DNA of 64,000 nucleotides, taken from assembly GCF_014334015.1 (NCBI RefSeq), contig NZ_CP060488.1, positions 1,384,501-1,448,500 on the forward strand. Reading direction: 5' to 3'. Of this stretch, positions 36,344 through 45,600 are shown piece after piece. The position numbers were made by a program, and so were the translations under genes. The notes beneath the pieces were generated by a model. The model was not told where the DNA came from, did no database searches, and saw only the letters and a list, made by a program, of their open reading frames with translations. The stretch's first letter is position 1. Every line of letters starts with the position of its first letter. The stretch is from Bacteroides sp. M10 (GTDB taxonomy: Bacteria > Bacteroidota > Bacteroidia > Bacteroidales > Bacteroidaceae).

Positions 36344-37873
36344 TTATTTTAATGGTTCTTCTTCTACTTCACTGCGATAATAACCATCCACTTCGGCAAA
36401 GAAATTCTGTTTCAGAGAATCGAGAAGTTCGGGGTGTTGGGCCGCCTCGTTCTGATGTTGAGTCCGGTCGGCTTTTACATTGAACAATCCGTATTCACCC
36501 AGGTTGCCTAATTCATTTCCGGTCAGGTTGCGTTCGGAACCTTTATAAGGAGGCATCATGATCCAGTCGCCCGAACGGTAAGCCATACGTCCCTGTGCTT
36601 CCAATACTACATCTTTGCGGGCAGTTGAAGCTTTTCCGAAGAAAGCATCGAGGTAATTCCGGCTATCCAGCCCTTCCGGCAAATCGGCATGTACCATTGA
36701 ACCCAAAGAAGCAAGGATATCCACCTGGCAAACCAGCGCATCAGATACAACCGGCTGAATCTTTCCTTTCCAATAAACAAACAAAGGAATATGCGTACCG
36801 CCATCAAACAGACTGTACTTGCCTCCGCGAAGTCCTCCTGCAGGAAGATGATTGCCTGCCAACTCCGGAGCACCGTCTTTGTAACCGTCATTCAAAACAG
36901 GACCGTTATCGCTGGAGAAGATAATCAGTGTGTTTTCCAACAATCCTTCTTTCTCCAGGTGAGCAAGCAATTCACCGACACACCAGTCCGCCTCAACGAT
37001 AGCGTCACCACGAGGCCCCATGGTTGTTTTGCCTACAAAACGCTGGTGGGGAGCACGGGGTACATGAGGTTCGTGCAGGCCGTAGTACAAGAAGAAGGGA
37101 GCATCCTTGTGTTCGGTTACAAAATTCTTCACCTTATCTACAAAATAGTCGGCCATGTCCTCGTCTTTCCAACGGGCTTTCTGACCGCCTTTCATATAAC
37201 CGATACGGGGTATTCCGTTTACTATGGAGTTATTGTGTCCGTGTGCCCACTGCATCTTCAGCATCTCCGGGTGAGAGATGGCAGTCGGTTCTCCTTCAAA
37301 ATTCTTCTCGTAACTTACTTCGATGGGATCAGCCGGATCGAGTCCCACGACATCGCCGTTTTCCACGTAAACGGTCGGCACACGGTCATTGGTTGCCGCA
37401 ATCAGGCAAGAGTAATCGAAACCGATTTCCCTGGCACCCGGTTTGACGGTTTCATTCCAGTTGACATTTCCGTCGCCCATACCCAAATGCCATTTTCCGA
37501 TAGCTCCGGTCACATAACCACATTGCTGCATCATCTTCGGCAAAGTGAACTGATGCTCATTGATGATAAGAGGAGCATCGCCGGGCAGGATTTTTGCATC
37601 CTTATTTTTCCACGGATACATTCCGGTCATCAAGGCATAACGACTGGGAGTAGACGTCGCCGAAGTGGCATATCCGTTCGTGAAGCAGACTCCTCCATGA
37701 GCCAGACTGTCGATATTCGGGGTATGAATGGTAGTCGATCCATAAGCGCTGACATCGCCAAATCCCAGATCATCGGCAAGAATCACAATCACATTCGGTT
37801 TTTCTTCTACTTGCTGCGAGGTACAACCAACCAAAGACAATGTAGGAACAAGATAGATTAATGTTTTCATCAT
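36344..37873 (-). CDS. serine-type sulfatase lipoprotein (S1 family)
   Basis: 509 residues. Lipobox LSLVGC (C17), so membrane-anchored unlike the other two sulfatases here. Metal-binding KPNVIVILADDLGFGDVSAYG and the modification motif S74-T-P-S-R78 followed by YALMTG. IGKWHLGMG, PFFLYYGLHEPHVPRAPHQRF and FSSDNGPVLNDG are further arylsulfatase blocks. The overall form resembles N-acetylgalactosamine-6/galactose-6-sulfatase-type enzymes, but specificity is not certain. It is transcribed alone or as the first gene of the minus cluster, divergent from the BACON/beta-helix gene. Confidence 0.92.
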   Translation of the reverse strand: MMKTLIYLVPTLSLVGCTSQQVEEKPNVIVILADDLGFGDVSAYGSTTIHTPNIDSLAHGGVCFTNGYATSATSTPSRYALMTGMYPWKNKDAKILPGDAPLIINEHQFTLPKMMQQCGYVTGAIGKWHLGMGDGNVNWNETVKPGAREIGFDYSCLIAATNDRVPTVYVENGDVVGLDPADPIEVSYEKNFEGEPTAISHPEMLKMQWAHGHNNSIVNGIPRIGYMKGGQKARWKDEDMADYFVDKVKNFVTEHKDAPFFLYYGLHEPHVPRAPHQRFVGKTTMGPRGDAIVEADWCVGELLAHLEKEGLLENTLIIFSSDNGPVLNDGYKDGAPELAGNHLPAGGLRGGKYSLFDGGTHIPLFVYWKGKIQPVVSDALVCQVDILASLGSMVHADLPEGLDSRNYLDAFFGKASTARKDVVLEAQGRMAYRSGDWIMMPPYKGSERNLTGNELGNLGEYGLFNVKADRTQHQNEAAQHPELLDSLKQNFFAEVDGYYRSEVEEEPLK

Positions 37874-37894
37874 ATTATGCAGTTAATAACGATG

Positions 37895-37902
37895 CAAATT
37901 TA
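37895..37902 (-). promoter_or_regulatory. candidate -7 promoter box of the third sulfatase gene
   Basis: The minus strand reads taaatttg, matching TAnnTTTG, 21 bp before the start codon. A TTTG lies about 26 bp further upstream, a little far for a -33 box. Confidence 0.4.
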
Positions 37903-38090
37903 GCCACCGCTTATCTATTTATATAGAACAAATGTTTAATAATGGGGAGTCATGTCCATCCTGTACTTATTCCCCCGAAAAATACATCTTTTACCTCATG
38001 AAAACACCCAAAAGAAGGTGGCAGTTCTTCTTTGGGATATTATTGCAACTATTTGGTTCAATATCAAAAAACAGTCTTTATAAGATTATC

Positions 38091-38098
38091 TACCTTTG
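38091..38098 (+). promoter_or_regulatory. candidate -7 promoter box of the BACON/beta-helix gene
   Basis: tacctttg is a perfect TAnnTTTG, about 80 bp before the ATG at 38179. Together with the box at 37895 on the other strand it makes the 305-bp gap 37874-38178 a divergent promoter region. A small hairpin (ccaaaagaag / cttctttgg, about 38009-38035) lies within it. Confidence 0.5.
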
Positions 38099-38178
38099 TT
38101 TCTATCAAAAACTCCTACGAATCACCGTCCGGAAAAGAAGAATTATCATCATACTATTTACTCAAAAAACACACTATC

Positions 38179-40038
38179 ATGAAAAAACTCATTCATACTT
38201 TGGCACTACAAAGTATAAAAGTAAAACTCTTGGGACTATTACTCTTTTTAGCGGGAAACTTACAGGCATGTTCCGATGAAGAAACCGCATCCATTCAAGT
38301 CAATGCGGATGTGCTCTACTTTAACGGTACGGGAGAGACGCAGGAACTGCAGATAGAATCTTCAGGGGAATGGACTGTCACAGTGGCCAAAGGGGGAGAA
38401 TGGTGTCATTACAAGATGAAAGAAAATGCACCCTCTGTCCTGTCCGTATCCACAGACGCCAATCAAACCGGGAAAGAACGCCTGACCCGGTTAATCATCT
38501 CTTCCGGCTCCGCTGAAAAAAGAGTGGAAGTCTATCAGAGGGCAGCCTCATCCTCCACCACGCCCACTTATCCGCAAGTGGATTCAGATCTGCCTCTTTC
38601 TTCATTAACCGATGAACAGGGGAATATTCTGCCTGATTTCAGTAATATCGGCTATATGGGTAGCGAGCAGGAGATTCCCGATGTAAAAGTGGTAGAAACC
38701 ATCGAAGCACCCGCAAACGGGGCAGATGCCACCCGGTTAATCCAGAATGCAATCGACAAAGTGGCTCAAATCACTTCCGCAACCAATGGTTTCAAAGGAG
38801 CCATCCTCCTGAAAAAAGGATGTTACAGCATTTCAGGAACGTTGAACATCCGATCATCGGGAATCGTACTTCGTGGTGAAGGAGAAGATTCTAAAACGGG
38901 AACCGTATTGATTGCCACAGGAAAAGGACAAAGAACTCTCATTAAATTTGAGGGTACGGGTTCTTCTTCTCCCAGTAGTCCTTCTCTATTCAATATAAAG
39001 GATGATTACGTTCCGGTAGGCCAGTTCTGGGTGAGGGTTTTAAATCCGTCCTCTTTTCAGGTAGGAGATAAAGTGACCATCTATCGTCCCGGAACCGCCC
39101 AGTGGATCAGTGATCTGAAAATGAATCAGATTCCGGAAAGAACCACCGGAGACCCTATTGTACAATGGACTCCCGAAAGCTACAACCTAAGTTACGAACG
39201 CACCATCACTCATATTATAGACGATGCGCTGCACTTCGACAATCCCATCATGATGGCTATGGAAACCCCATATAATAAAGGTGCCGTATTCAAATCGAGC
39301 TTCAAAGGAAGAATCAACCGGTGTGGAGTTGAGAACATGCTGATAGAAAGCGAATATACGTCTGATACCGATGAAGACCACGGATGGGTTGCCATAGAAT
39401 TTAATAAGATGGAACAGAGCTGGGTGCGCAATATCACTTCCAGGTATTTCGGCAACGGACTGGTTAGTTTGAACTCCGGAACCCGGTATGTAACAGTGAA
39501 AGACTGCAAATGCCTGGATGCAAAATCCATCATTACCGGTGGAAGACGCTATTCTTACAATATGAATCAGGCACAACAATGCTTAGTGATAGACTGTGAA
39601 GCCACCGAGGGACGCCATGACTGTGTTACGGGCAGCAAGGGAGTCGGTCCTAACGCATTTGTCAGAGTCAACATACGGAATGCACATGGGGACACAGGTC
39701 CTCACCAGCGTTGGAATGTAGGCACGCTCTATGACAACATCAACAGCGACGGTCCGATCAATATACAGGATCGCAGTAACTGGGGAACAGGACACGGTTG
39801 GGCCGGAGCCAATCAGGTACTCTGGAACTGCACCGCCAAAGAAGTATGTGTTCAGAATCCCTGGGTATCGGCGAAGAATTATAGTATAGGAACTAAAGGA
39901 ACCAAACATGCAGGAGACTTTAAGAATCCGGTTCGTCCGGACGGTGTTTGGGTAAGGGCCAATGCCACCGTATCACCTGCCTCTCTCTTCGAAGCACAAC
40001 TGGAATTACGCAAGCGGACGGGAAGACTTTATCATTAA
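38179..40038 (+). CDS. BACON-domain lipoprotein with right-handed beta-helix (lyase-like)
   Basis: 619 residues from the ATG at 38179; the frame is open 49 codons upstream, but those lie across the promoter and would hide the signal peptide. Lipobox NLQAC then SDEETAS. Residues 35-120 form a BACON domain (GETQELQIESSGEWTVTV, then RLIISSGSAEKRVEVYQ). From about 170 it is a pectate-lyase-like beta-helix: ATRLIQNAIDKVAQ, GAILLKKGCYSISGTLNI, SGIVLRGEGEDS, then strand repeats around VRNITSRYFGNG. The conserved-looking GRHDCVTG and HGDTGPHQRWNVG segments could hold the active site. It could be a polysaccharide lyase or an endo-hydrolase; no family is assigned. Confidence 0.75.
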   Translation: MKKLIHTLALQSIKVKLLGLLLFLAGNLQACSDEETASIQVNADVLYFNGTGETQELQIESSGEWTVTVAKGGEWCHYKMKENAPSVLSVSTDANQTGKERLTRLIISSGSAEKRVEVYQRAASSSTTPTYPQVDSDLPLSSLTDEQGNILPDFSNIGYMGSEQEIPDVKVVETIEAPANGADATRLIQNAIDKVAQITSATNGFKGAILLKKGCYSISGTLNIRSSGIVLRGEGEDSKTGTVLIATGKGQRTLIKFEGTGSSSPSSPSLFNIKDDYVPVGQFWVRVLNPSSFQVGDKVTIYRPGTAQWISDLKMNQIPERTTGDPIVQWTPESYNLSYERTITHIIDDALHFDNPIMMAMETPYNKGAVFKSSFKGRINRCGVENMLIESEYTSDTDEDHGWVAIEFNKMEQSWVRNITSRYFGNGLVSLNSGTRYVTVKDCKCLDAKSIITGGRRYSYNMNQAQQCLVIDCEATEGRHDCVTGSKGVGPNAFVRVNIRNAHGDTGPHQRWNVGTLYDNINSDGPINIQDRSNWGTGHGWAGANQVLWNCTAKEVCVQNPWVSAKNYSIGTKGTKHAGDFKNPVRPDGVWVRANATVSPASLFEAQLELRKRTGRLYH

Positions 40039-40090
40039 AGAAGTTGCGCAAAAGAAGTTGACGCATTACCTGTCAATTACATACAACAAT

Positions 40091-40150
40091 CCCCTTATTT
40101 CAACCCTGTCTTATCAATTAAAAGGGAGAAATAAGGGGATTTTCTTTAGA
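40091..40150. terminator. bidirectional terminator between convergent genes
   Basis: ccccttatttc (40091-40101) pairs exactly with gaaataagggg (40128-40138) and is followed by attttcttt. It lies between the beta-helix gene stop (+) and the stop of the 256-residue gene (-). Confidence 0.75.
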
Positions 40151-40172
40151 GGAGTTTCAACCTGTGAGATGT

Positions 40173-40943
40173 CTATTTACCGATTACCGCATCCCATGTC
40201 GTTGCAAAACGGAAGTTACCGATGTTTCCTTTATAGTTCTTGCGATACCTGTAATAGATTGACTTCAGCCCGTTTTTCAGTTCATCTCCTTCGGCATTTG
40301 CAACCAGCCCATTTGCCGGTTCGCCCTGACTCAAATCCGGATTGACATACAAGACAGCCTGCTTCTTGTCGTAATCCACTTTCAGTACCAATAAATGCGT
40401 CTGGTTGTAATCGTAAGTTTCAGTACCCTCGGTACAATCCGTACGTACCGCCACACCGAATTTAATCTTGTCTTTCCCTTCACCGGCCACAAACACTTTG
40501 CCGCGCACAGCCCTGCTAAGCGGATTAATATCCAAGCCTGCAAAATCATAAAACTTAGTGGAACCCAGTTTCTCGAAATTGACCAGAAAAGCCAGATAAT
40601 ACGCACCACGGGCATACTCCTTATTACTCTTCGTCAACGGATAAACACTCACCCGGTTCAACTGCCCTTCGCCCGCCAGATTAATCGACGGTCCGCTCTC
40701 ATTGTAACCTTTATAAGAAAGCGGCTCACCGATAACAGGTCCCTCTTCCACTTCCACCGCTTTCGCATTGAACGCACCATACCAGGTATTGAAACGCGGT
40801 GTATCCTGATCGCTCGTATAAACTCCCTTTTCCAACTGATCCCCGGGTTTATACCCTTTCAACAAATTATTCCTCAAGGATTGTGCATGCCCCATCAGAG
40901 CAACAGCAACCATGATTACCAATAAACATACTTTCTTCATCAT
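40173..40943 (-). CDS. secreted protein of unknown function
   Basis: 256 residues with a clear signal peptide (MMKKVCLLVIMVAVALM, cut near GHA). The mature part is beta-rich, with paired strands such as YYLAFLVNFEKLGSTKFYDFAGL and LLVLKVDYDKKQAVLYVNP. That alternation of measured extents and polar loops resembles a jelly-roll, concanavalin/LamG-like sandwich, but I see no catalytic signature. It follows the 482-residue lipoprotein by 30 bp in the same direction, so the two form a small operon. A carbohydrate-binding role is a guess from context. Confidence 0.7.
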   Translation of the reverse strand: MMKKVCLLVIMVAVALMGHAQSLRNNLLKGYKPGDQLEKGVYTSDQDTPRFNTWYGAFNAKAVEVEEGPVIGEPLSYKGYNESGPSINLAGEGQLNRVSVYPLTKSNKEYARGAYYLAFLVNFEKLGSTKFYDFAGLDINPLSRAVRGKVFVAGEGKDKIKFGVAVRTDCTEGTETYDYNQTHLLVLKVDYDKKQAVLYVNPDLSQGEPANGLVANAEGDELKNGLKSIYYRYRKNYKGNIGNFRFATTWDAVIGK

Positions 40944-40973
40944 TCAATATTTTATTTAGTTTGGATAAAACAC

Positions 40974-42422
40974 TTATTTCTGATAATAAAGGTCGAAAAC
41001 GATGGTAGCGTCGGCAGCATCATTGGAGCCATCCAGTTCATTGATCTGACGAATCAGCATAATACCTATCTTACCGTTCTTCGAACTCTTGAAAACAACT
41101 ACGCCATTCAGATCGAACCGGTCTCTTCCCGCAGACTCACCAGGCTTGATGCTCTGCACAGTGATACGGTCTATCTTCGAAGTTCCATCGAACAAAGCCG
41201 GAGTCGCCGTTTCCGAAATTTCCGCCAACTGATCGTTTCTGACTAAATCTATAATGTTCTTCTCCTTTTCGATACTTTCCTGAAGCACCAGGAATTTAGT
41301 CTGAATATCGGCATATCCCGGGAACATCGTGATAGCAGTCTCTTTATCCTTGGCATCATCTTTGGACGTTGTGAAAAGATTCGTCCCGTTACATCTGAAG
41401 TTCCTAAGATTATGAGCAATCTTATCGAAATTACCAAAAGCAAAAGCAGGACCGGAATAAGTGTTTGCAATCAAATCTATCTCCGAACGGCGTTTCTTGT
41501 TCTCGTCGGCATTTAATGTAGGATCGTCGTTCATGTAGCAGGCAGTCTGTATATCCAACTGGCCGGCATCGGTCACTGTCAACAGACAGCCGAAATCACG
41601 ATTCTGCGCACTTCCCATCATTTGATTTTTGAACACCAACACTTTGGCTCCGGGTTCGGGAGGCGTCACCTCTTCTTTCACCGTGCAAGTTACCGCATCA
41701 AACATCACCTCTTTCGCTTTGCCATTCATCGTGTAAGCCACTATCAAAGAATAAGAGCCTACCGGCATATTCTCCGGAACGGTGAAAGTCAGATTTCCAC
41801 TTGCCAGACTACTGTTGGTCATCGGAGTATCTTCGATAGTAAGCTGCTTACGCAGGCTGACTTTCGTTACCACCACATCTTCCCAGTTACTCATTCCCAC
41901 CGTTACCGAAGCACCGGCTTTCAAACTACCCAGAGTGGCTTTTGCGGCATTCACGTCTGCAAACTCAAGTTCCTTTTCTTCGGGTTCCGGCTCCGGTTCC
42001 TGCACTTCAACAAACCGCTGATAGGTATATGTTTTCTCCGTTTCCGGACTGCCCGTATCATATCCGTAAGTGATCTCTACCGTATTGCCGTCCTCACTTA
42101 GTTTGAACCGATGCTTGTCTCCGCTCTGATAAATCAATACCGATTCATCCACCACACGATATTTGCCCTGCAAATCCACATGTTCGAGTGCCTCCGTCTC
42201 TATATTATAGGTACAGATGTACGAAGTGTGATCGGCATTGAAGGTCGCTACAAACTTCTGTGATGTGCTTTCACGTGTCCAGATTCCCTCCAGCAGGTTA
42301 TTTCCCAGGTTCTTGTCCCAGTCATCGTCCTTGTCGCAGGATACAAACAGGCAGGACGTAAGAGACAGTAATACATAAGACACCAGATGCAGTGTCCGAT
42401 TAAAAAGAATGCTTTTTTTCAT
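40974..42422 (-). CDS. surface lipoprotein of unknown function
   Basis: 482 residues. Lipobox SCLFVSC (C29) followed by DKDDDW, an acidic start of the kind that sends lipoproteins to the cell surface in Bacteroidetes. Residues 38-135 look like a lipocalin-like beta domain (LEGIWTRESTSQKFVATFNADHT). A Pro/Glu linker (QEPEPEPEEKE) follows, then an IPT/Ig-like domain (about 150-250: MPVGSYSLIVAYTMNGKAKEV) and a larger unrecognised C-terminal domain. No enzymatic motif is evident. It diverges from the second HTCS gene and probably takes part in glycan binding (inference). Confidence 0.7.
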   Translation of the reverse strand: MKKSILFNRTLHLVSYVLLSLTSCLFVSCDKDDDWDKNLGNNLLEGIWTRESTSQKFVATFNADHTSYICTYNIETEALEHVDLQGKYRVVDESVLIYQSGDKHRFKLSEDGNTVEITYGYDTGSPETEKTYTYQRFVEVQEPEPEPEEKELEFADVNAAKATLGSLKAGASVTVGMSNWEDVVVTKVSLRKQLTIEDTPMTNSSLASGNLTFTVPENMPVGSYSLIVAYTMNGKAKEVMFDAVTCTVKEEVTPPEPGAKVLVFKNQMMGSAQNRDFGCLLTVTDAGQLDIQTACYMNDDPTLNADENKKRRSEIDLIANTYSGPAFAFGNFDKIAHNLRNFRCNGTNLFTTSKDDAKDKETAITMFPGYADIQTKFLVLQESIEKEKNIIDLVRNDQLAEISETATPALFDGTSKIDRITVQSIKPGESAGRDRFDLNGVVVFKSSKNGKIGIMLIRQINELDGSNDAADATIVFDLYYQK

Positions 42423-42636
42423 AATAATATGTTTTTCAATTCAACAAATTCTACGATGGTAAAAATAGGCACTTCCTTTCCAATCTATTTTCTAATATGC
42501 ACCAAAGAATTGCAAATTCCTTTTCGCACTTATAATTTTCCGTCGAAACCTTATAAGAATCGTTCAACTATCTATCTGATAGGGAAAAGGGCACAAAATA
42601 ATGGGAGTCTTTGGGAGGTATTTTGCTGTTTTTTGC

Positions 42637-42644
42637 TATTTTTG
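42637..42644 (+). promoter_or_regulatory. candidate -7 promoter box of the second HTCS gene
   Basis: tatttttg matches TAnnTTTG, 39 bp before the start codon; a TTTG at 42610-42613 is a possible -33 element. Confidence 0.45.
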
Positions 42645-42683
42645 TTGCAAGTAAAAACACTCTTTCCTTAAAATCATCCACTT

Positions 42684-45600
42684 ATGAAAAGACTTTTTTG
42701 TACATTGCTGCTTGCTATTTCCGTACAGTTTCTTTTTGCCAATCAGCCTTATCATTTCTCTCATTTGTCTGTCAAAGATGGATTATCCCAGCTGAACGTC
42801 ACCTGTATCTATCAGGACAAATTAGGATATATATGGTTTGGTACACGCAACGGACTCAATAAATTCAACGGAAATTCCTTCGAGGTTTACTGGAACCATG
42901 CCGACGATCCGCACAGTATCAGTAGCAATATCATTAATTGCATGGCGGAAGATGCAGAAGGCAACCTGTGGATAGGCACAGAAAACGGCCTGAACATGCT
43001 CGACAAGAATAAGAACGAGTTTAAACGGTATCATATCAACCAGCAGGAAAACAAGGACAAGAACAAGATTACCTCACTTTGTCTTGACCAGCAGGGTACC
43101 TTATGGGTAGGAGCCGCCTCCGAAGGACTGTTTGCCTACACTCCCCAAGGAGATTCCCTGAAAAACATCTCCACCAAAGAGCTGAAAGGAAATTGGGTAA
43201 ATGATATTATTGAAAGGGACCACAAACTCTACATCGCCTCCTACAACAAAGGACTGCTTATCTACGATTTACAGCAACAGGCAGTAGTCCGTTCCTTCCA
43301 ACAAAATTCCGAATCACTGCCTATCCCGTCGAACCGGATCAGAAAAGTGCACATCGACAGAAAAGGAAATATATGGCTGGGAAACGACACACACGGCGTC
43401 TATGTCATCAAACACGATCCGGCGGAAGTGGTGTGTTACAATACCCGGAACGGACTATCCAACAATAACGTCCGTTGCATCAACGAGTCTCCCTCGGGTG
43501 AAATATGGATAGGCACTTTCGACGGTCTGAACATCCTCAATCCGGTGACCAACCGGATACAAACCTATCGCTACGGCACACAGGGCACATTGAGTCATCA
43601 TTCCATCTACAGCATTCTGTTCGACCGGATGCAAACCATCTGGATCGGAACGTATGCAGGAGGTATCAGCTACTATAACCCTTACGGACATCTCTTCGAC
43701 TTTTACAGTCCCAGCTCGTCCCTAAACAAAACCCTGGGTATCTTAGGTCCTGCCATCGAACACGACGGGACTTTATACATCGGAGCCGAAGGAGGAGGAT
43801 TGATTACTTTCGACCTCGAACAGCAGACTTTCCAGCAATACATACTCCCGCACAATCCCGGTGAGTCGATGCAAAGCGTCATTAAAACCGTCTATTACGA
43901 CAAGAACCGGATTTTATGCGGAACGAGCATCGGGGAAATCTATGAATTCAACCTGCACAATCACCATTTCTCACTGATCTTTCAGAATAATGACCGGAAT
44001 CCGATTTACCACATCAGTAAAAGCATTTCCGGAGAACTGATTGTAGGTTCTACAAGTCCGAAAGAGGGACTGATGTTTATTTCAGATATCCCATCGCTTC
44101 ACGTGCAGACCGAATTTGCCGTAAAAGGCGAGGGCACTTTCCGTTTTGCCAGTGTCATCTGTGTATGCGAAATCAGTAACGATGTGTTTCTAATCGGCAC
44201 TAAAGAGAAAGGCTTATTCTTTTATGACAAGATCAATCACTCCCTGCTTTCCTACAACCACACCAACGGACTAACTGCCAAACATATCAGCAGTATTCTA
44301 AAGGACCGTTCCGGCAGGATATGGATCAGCAGCATGGATGGCGGACTAAGTGAATTCAACATCACGACCGAGCAATTCACCACCTACAATGAGAAAAGCG
44401 GCTTGCAAAGCAATCAGGTTTGCAAAGTGGTGGAGGGAGCCGACAACAGTTTATGGATCAGCACGCTAAATGGCATTTCGAGATTAGACCTCCGTACCCG
44501 AAGCATCACCAATTACAACAAAGAAAGCGGAATACAGATACAGGAGTTTTCTCCCTGTGCAGGATTCCGCCTGTCCGACAACCGGATTTTCTTTGCCGGC
44601 AACAACGGTTTTACCCTGTTCAACCCCAATGATATTGTCACCAACCCCAACGTCCCTCCCATTATATTGGACAAACTATATATCAACAACAAACTGGTAT
44701 GCCCCAACGACAAAGAAAATGTACTGCAGGAGAACATCTCCACCCAAAAGAAAATCGTACTCAATCATAATCAGACCAATATAACCATTGAATACTGTGC
44801 GCTGAACTATATCTTCAACAGCAAAAACGAATATTCCTACAAACTGGAAGGGTTCGACTCCGACTGGAACAAGGTCGGCAACCGACGCACTGCCTACTAC
44901 ACCAATATTCCGGCCGGAACTTACCACTTCATCGTGAAAGGCTCCAACAACGACGGAATCTGGAATGAACAGGGAGCCACACTGGAAATCGTTGTCCTGC
45001 CTCCCCTGTGGAAGACCTGGTGGGCTTACTTGATATACAGTGCCGTCGCCATTGCCCTGATCGCTTTCATCATCCGCTATTTTACGGAGAAGAAACGCCT
45101 GCAAAACAACATCAGGCTCAAACAGATGGAAGCGGAAGTGCACGAAGAGTTTTATCAGGAACGGAACCGTCTCTTCACCAACTTCTCGCATGAACTGCGT
45201 ACTCCGTTGACCTTAATCATGGCTCCATTGGAGGAATTCGTAAGACGAACGGATTTGGTGGATGATGTTCATTACAAATCCCAGCTGATGCTGCGCAACG
45301 CGCAACGCCTGCTCCGTATCGTCAACAACCTGATGGACCTGCAAAAGAATGAAAGCGGAACCATGAAACTACAAGTTTCCGAGCATGACATCGTCAAGTT
45401 CACACACGAAGCGGTAAGCTCTTTCCAGGATCTGGCACTGTACCGGAACATCCATTTAAGGTTCAAACATGCCGTAGACGAGCAACCGGTGTGGTTCGAC
45501 TGGAACCTGTTGGAGAAAGTTTATTTCAACTTCCTCTCCAATGCTTTCAAGAACGTACCGGACGGAGGTTCCATACGAGTGGAACTGAATGTGAAATCAC

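Noticed and set aside
36791..37861. 356-codon open frame on the plus strand
   Set aside because: It lies entirely antisense to the third sulfatase, whose protein has every family motif; the frame shows no domain or signal peptide of its own.
37932..38279. 115-codon open frame before the BACON gene
   Set aside because: It crosses the promoter and overlaps the start of the beta-helix gene in another frame, and its composition is not protein-like.
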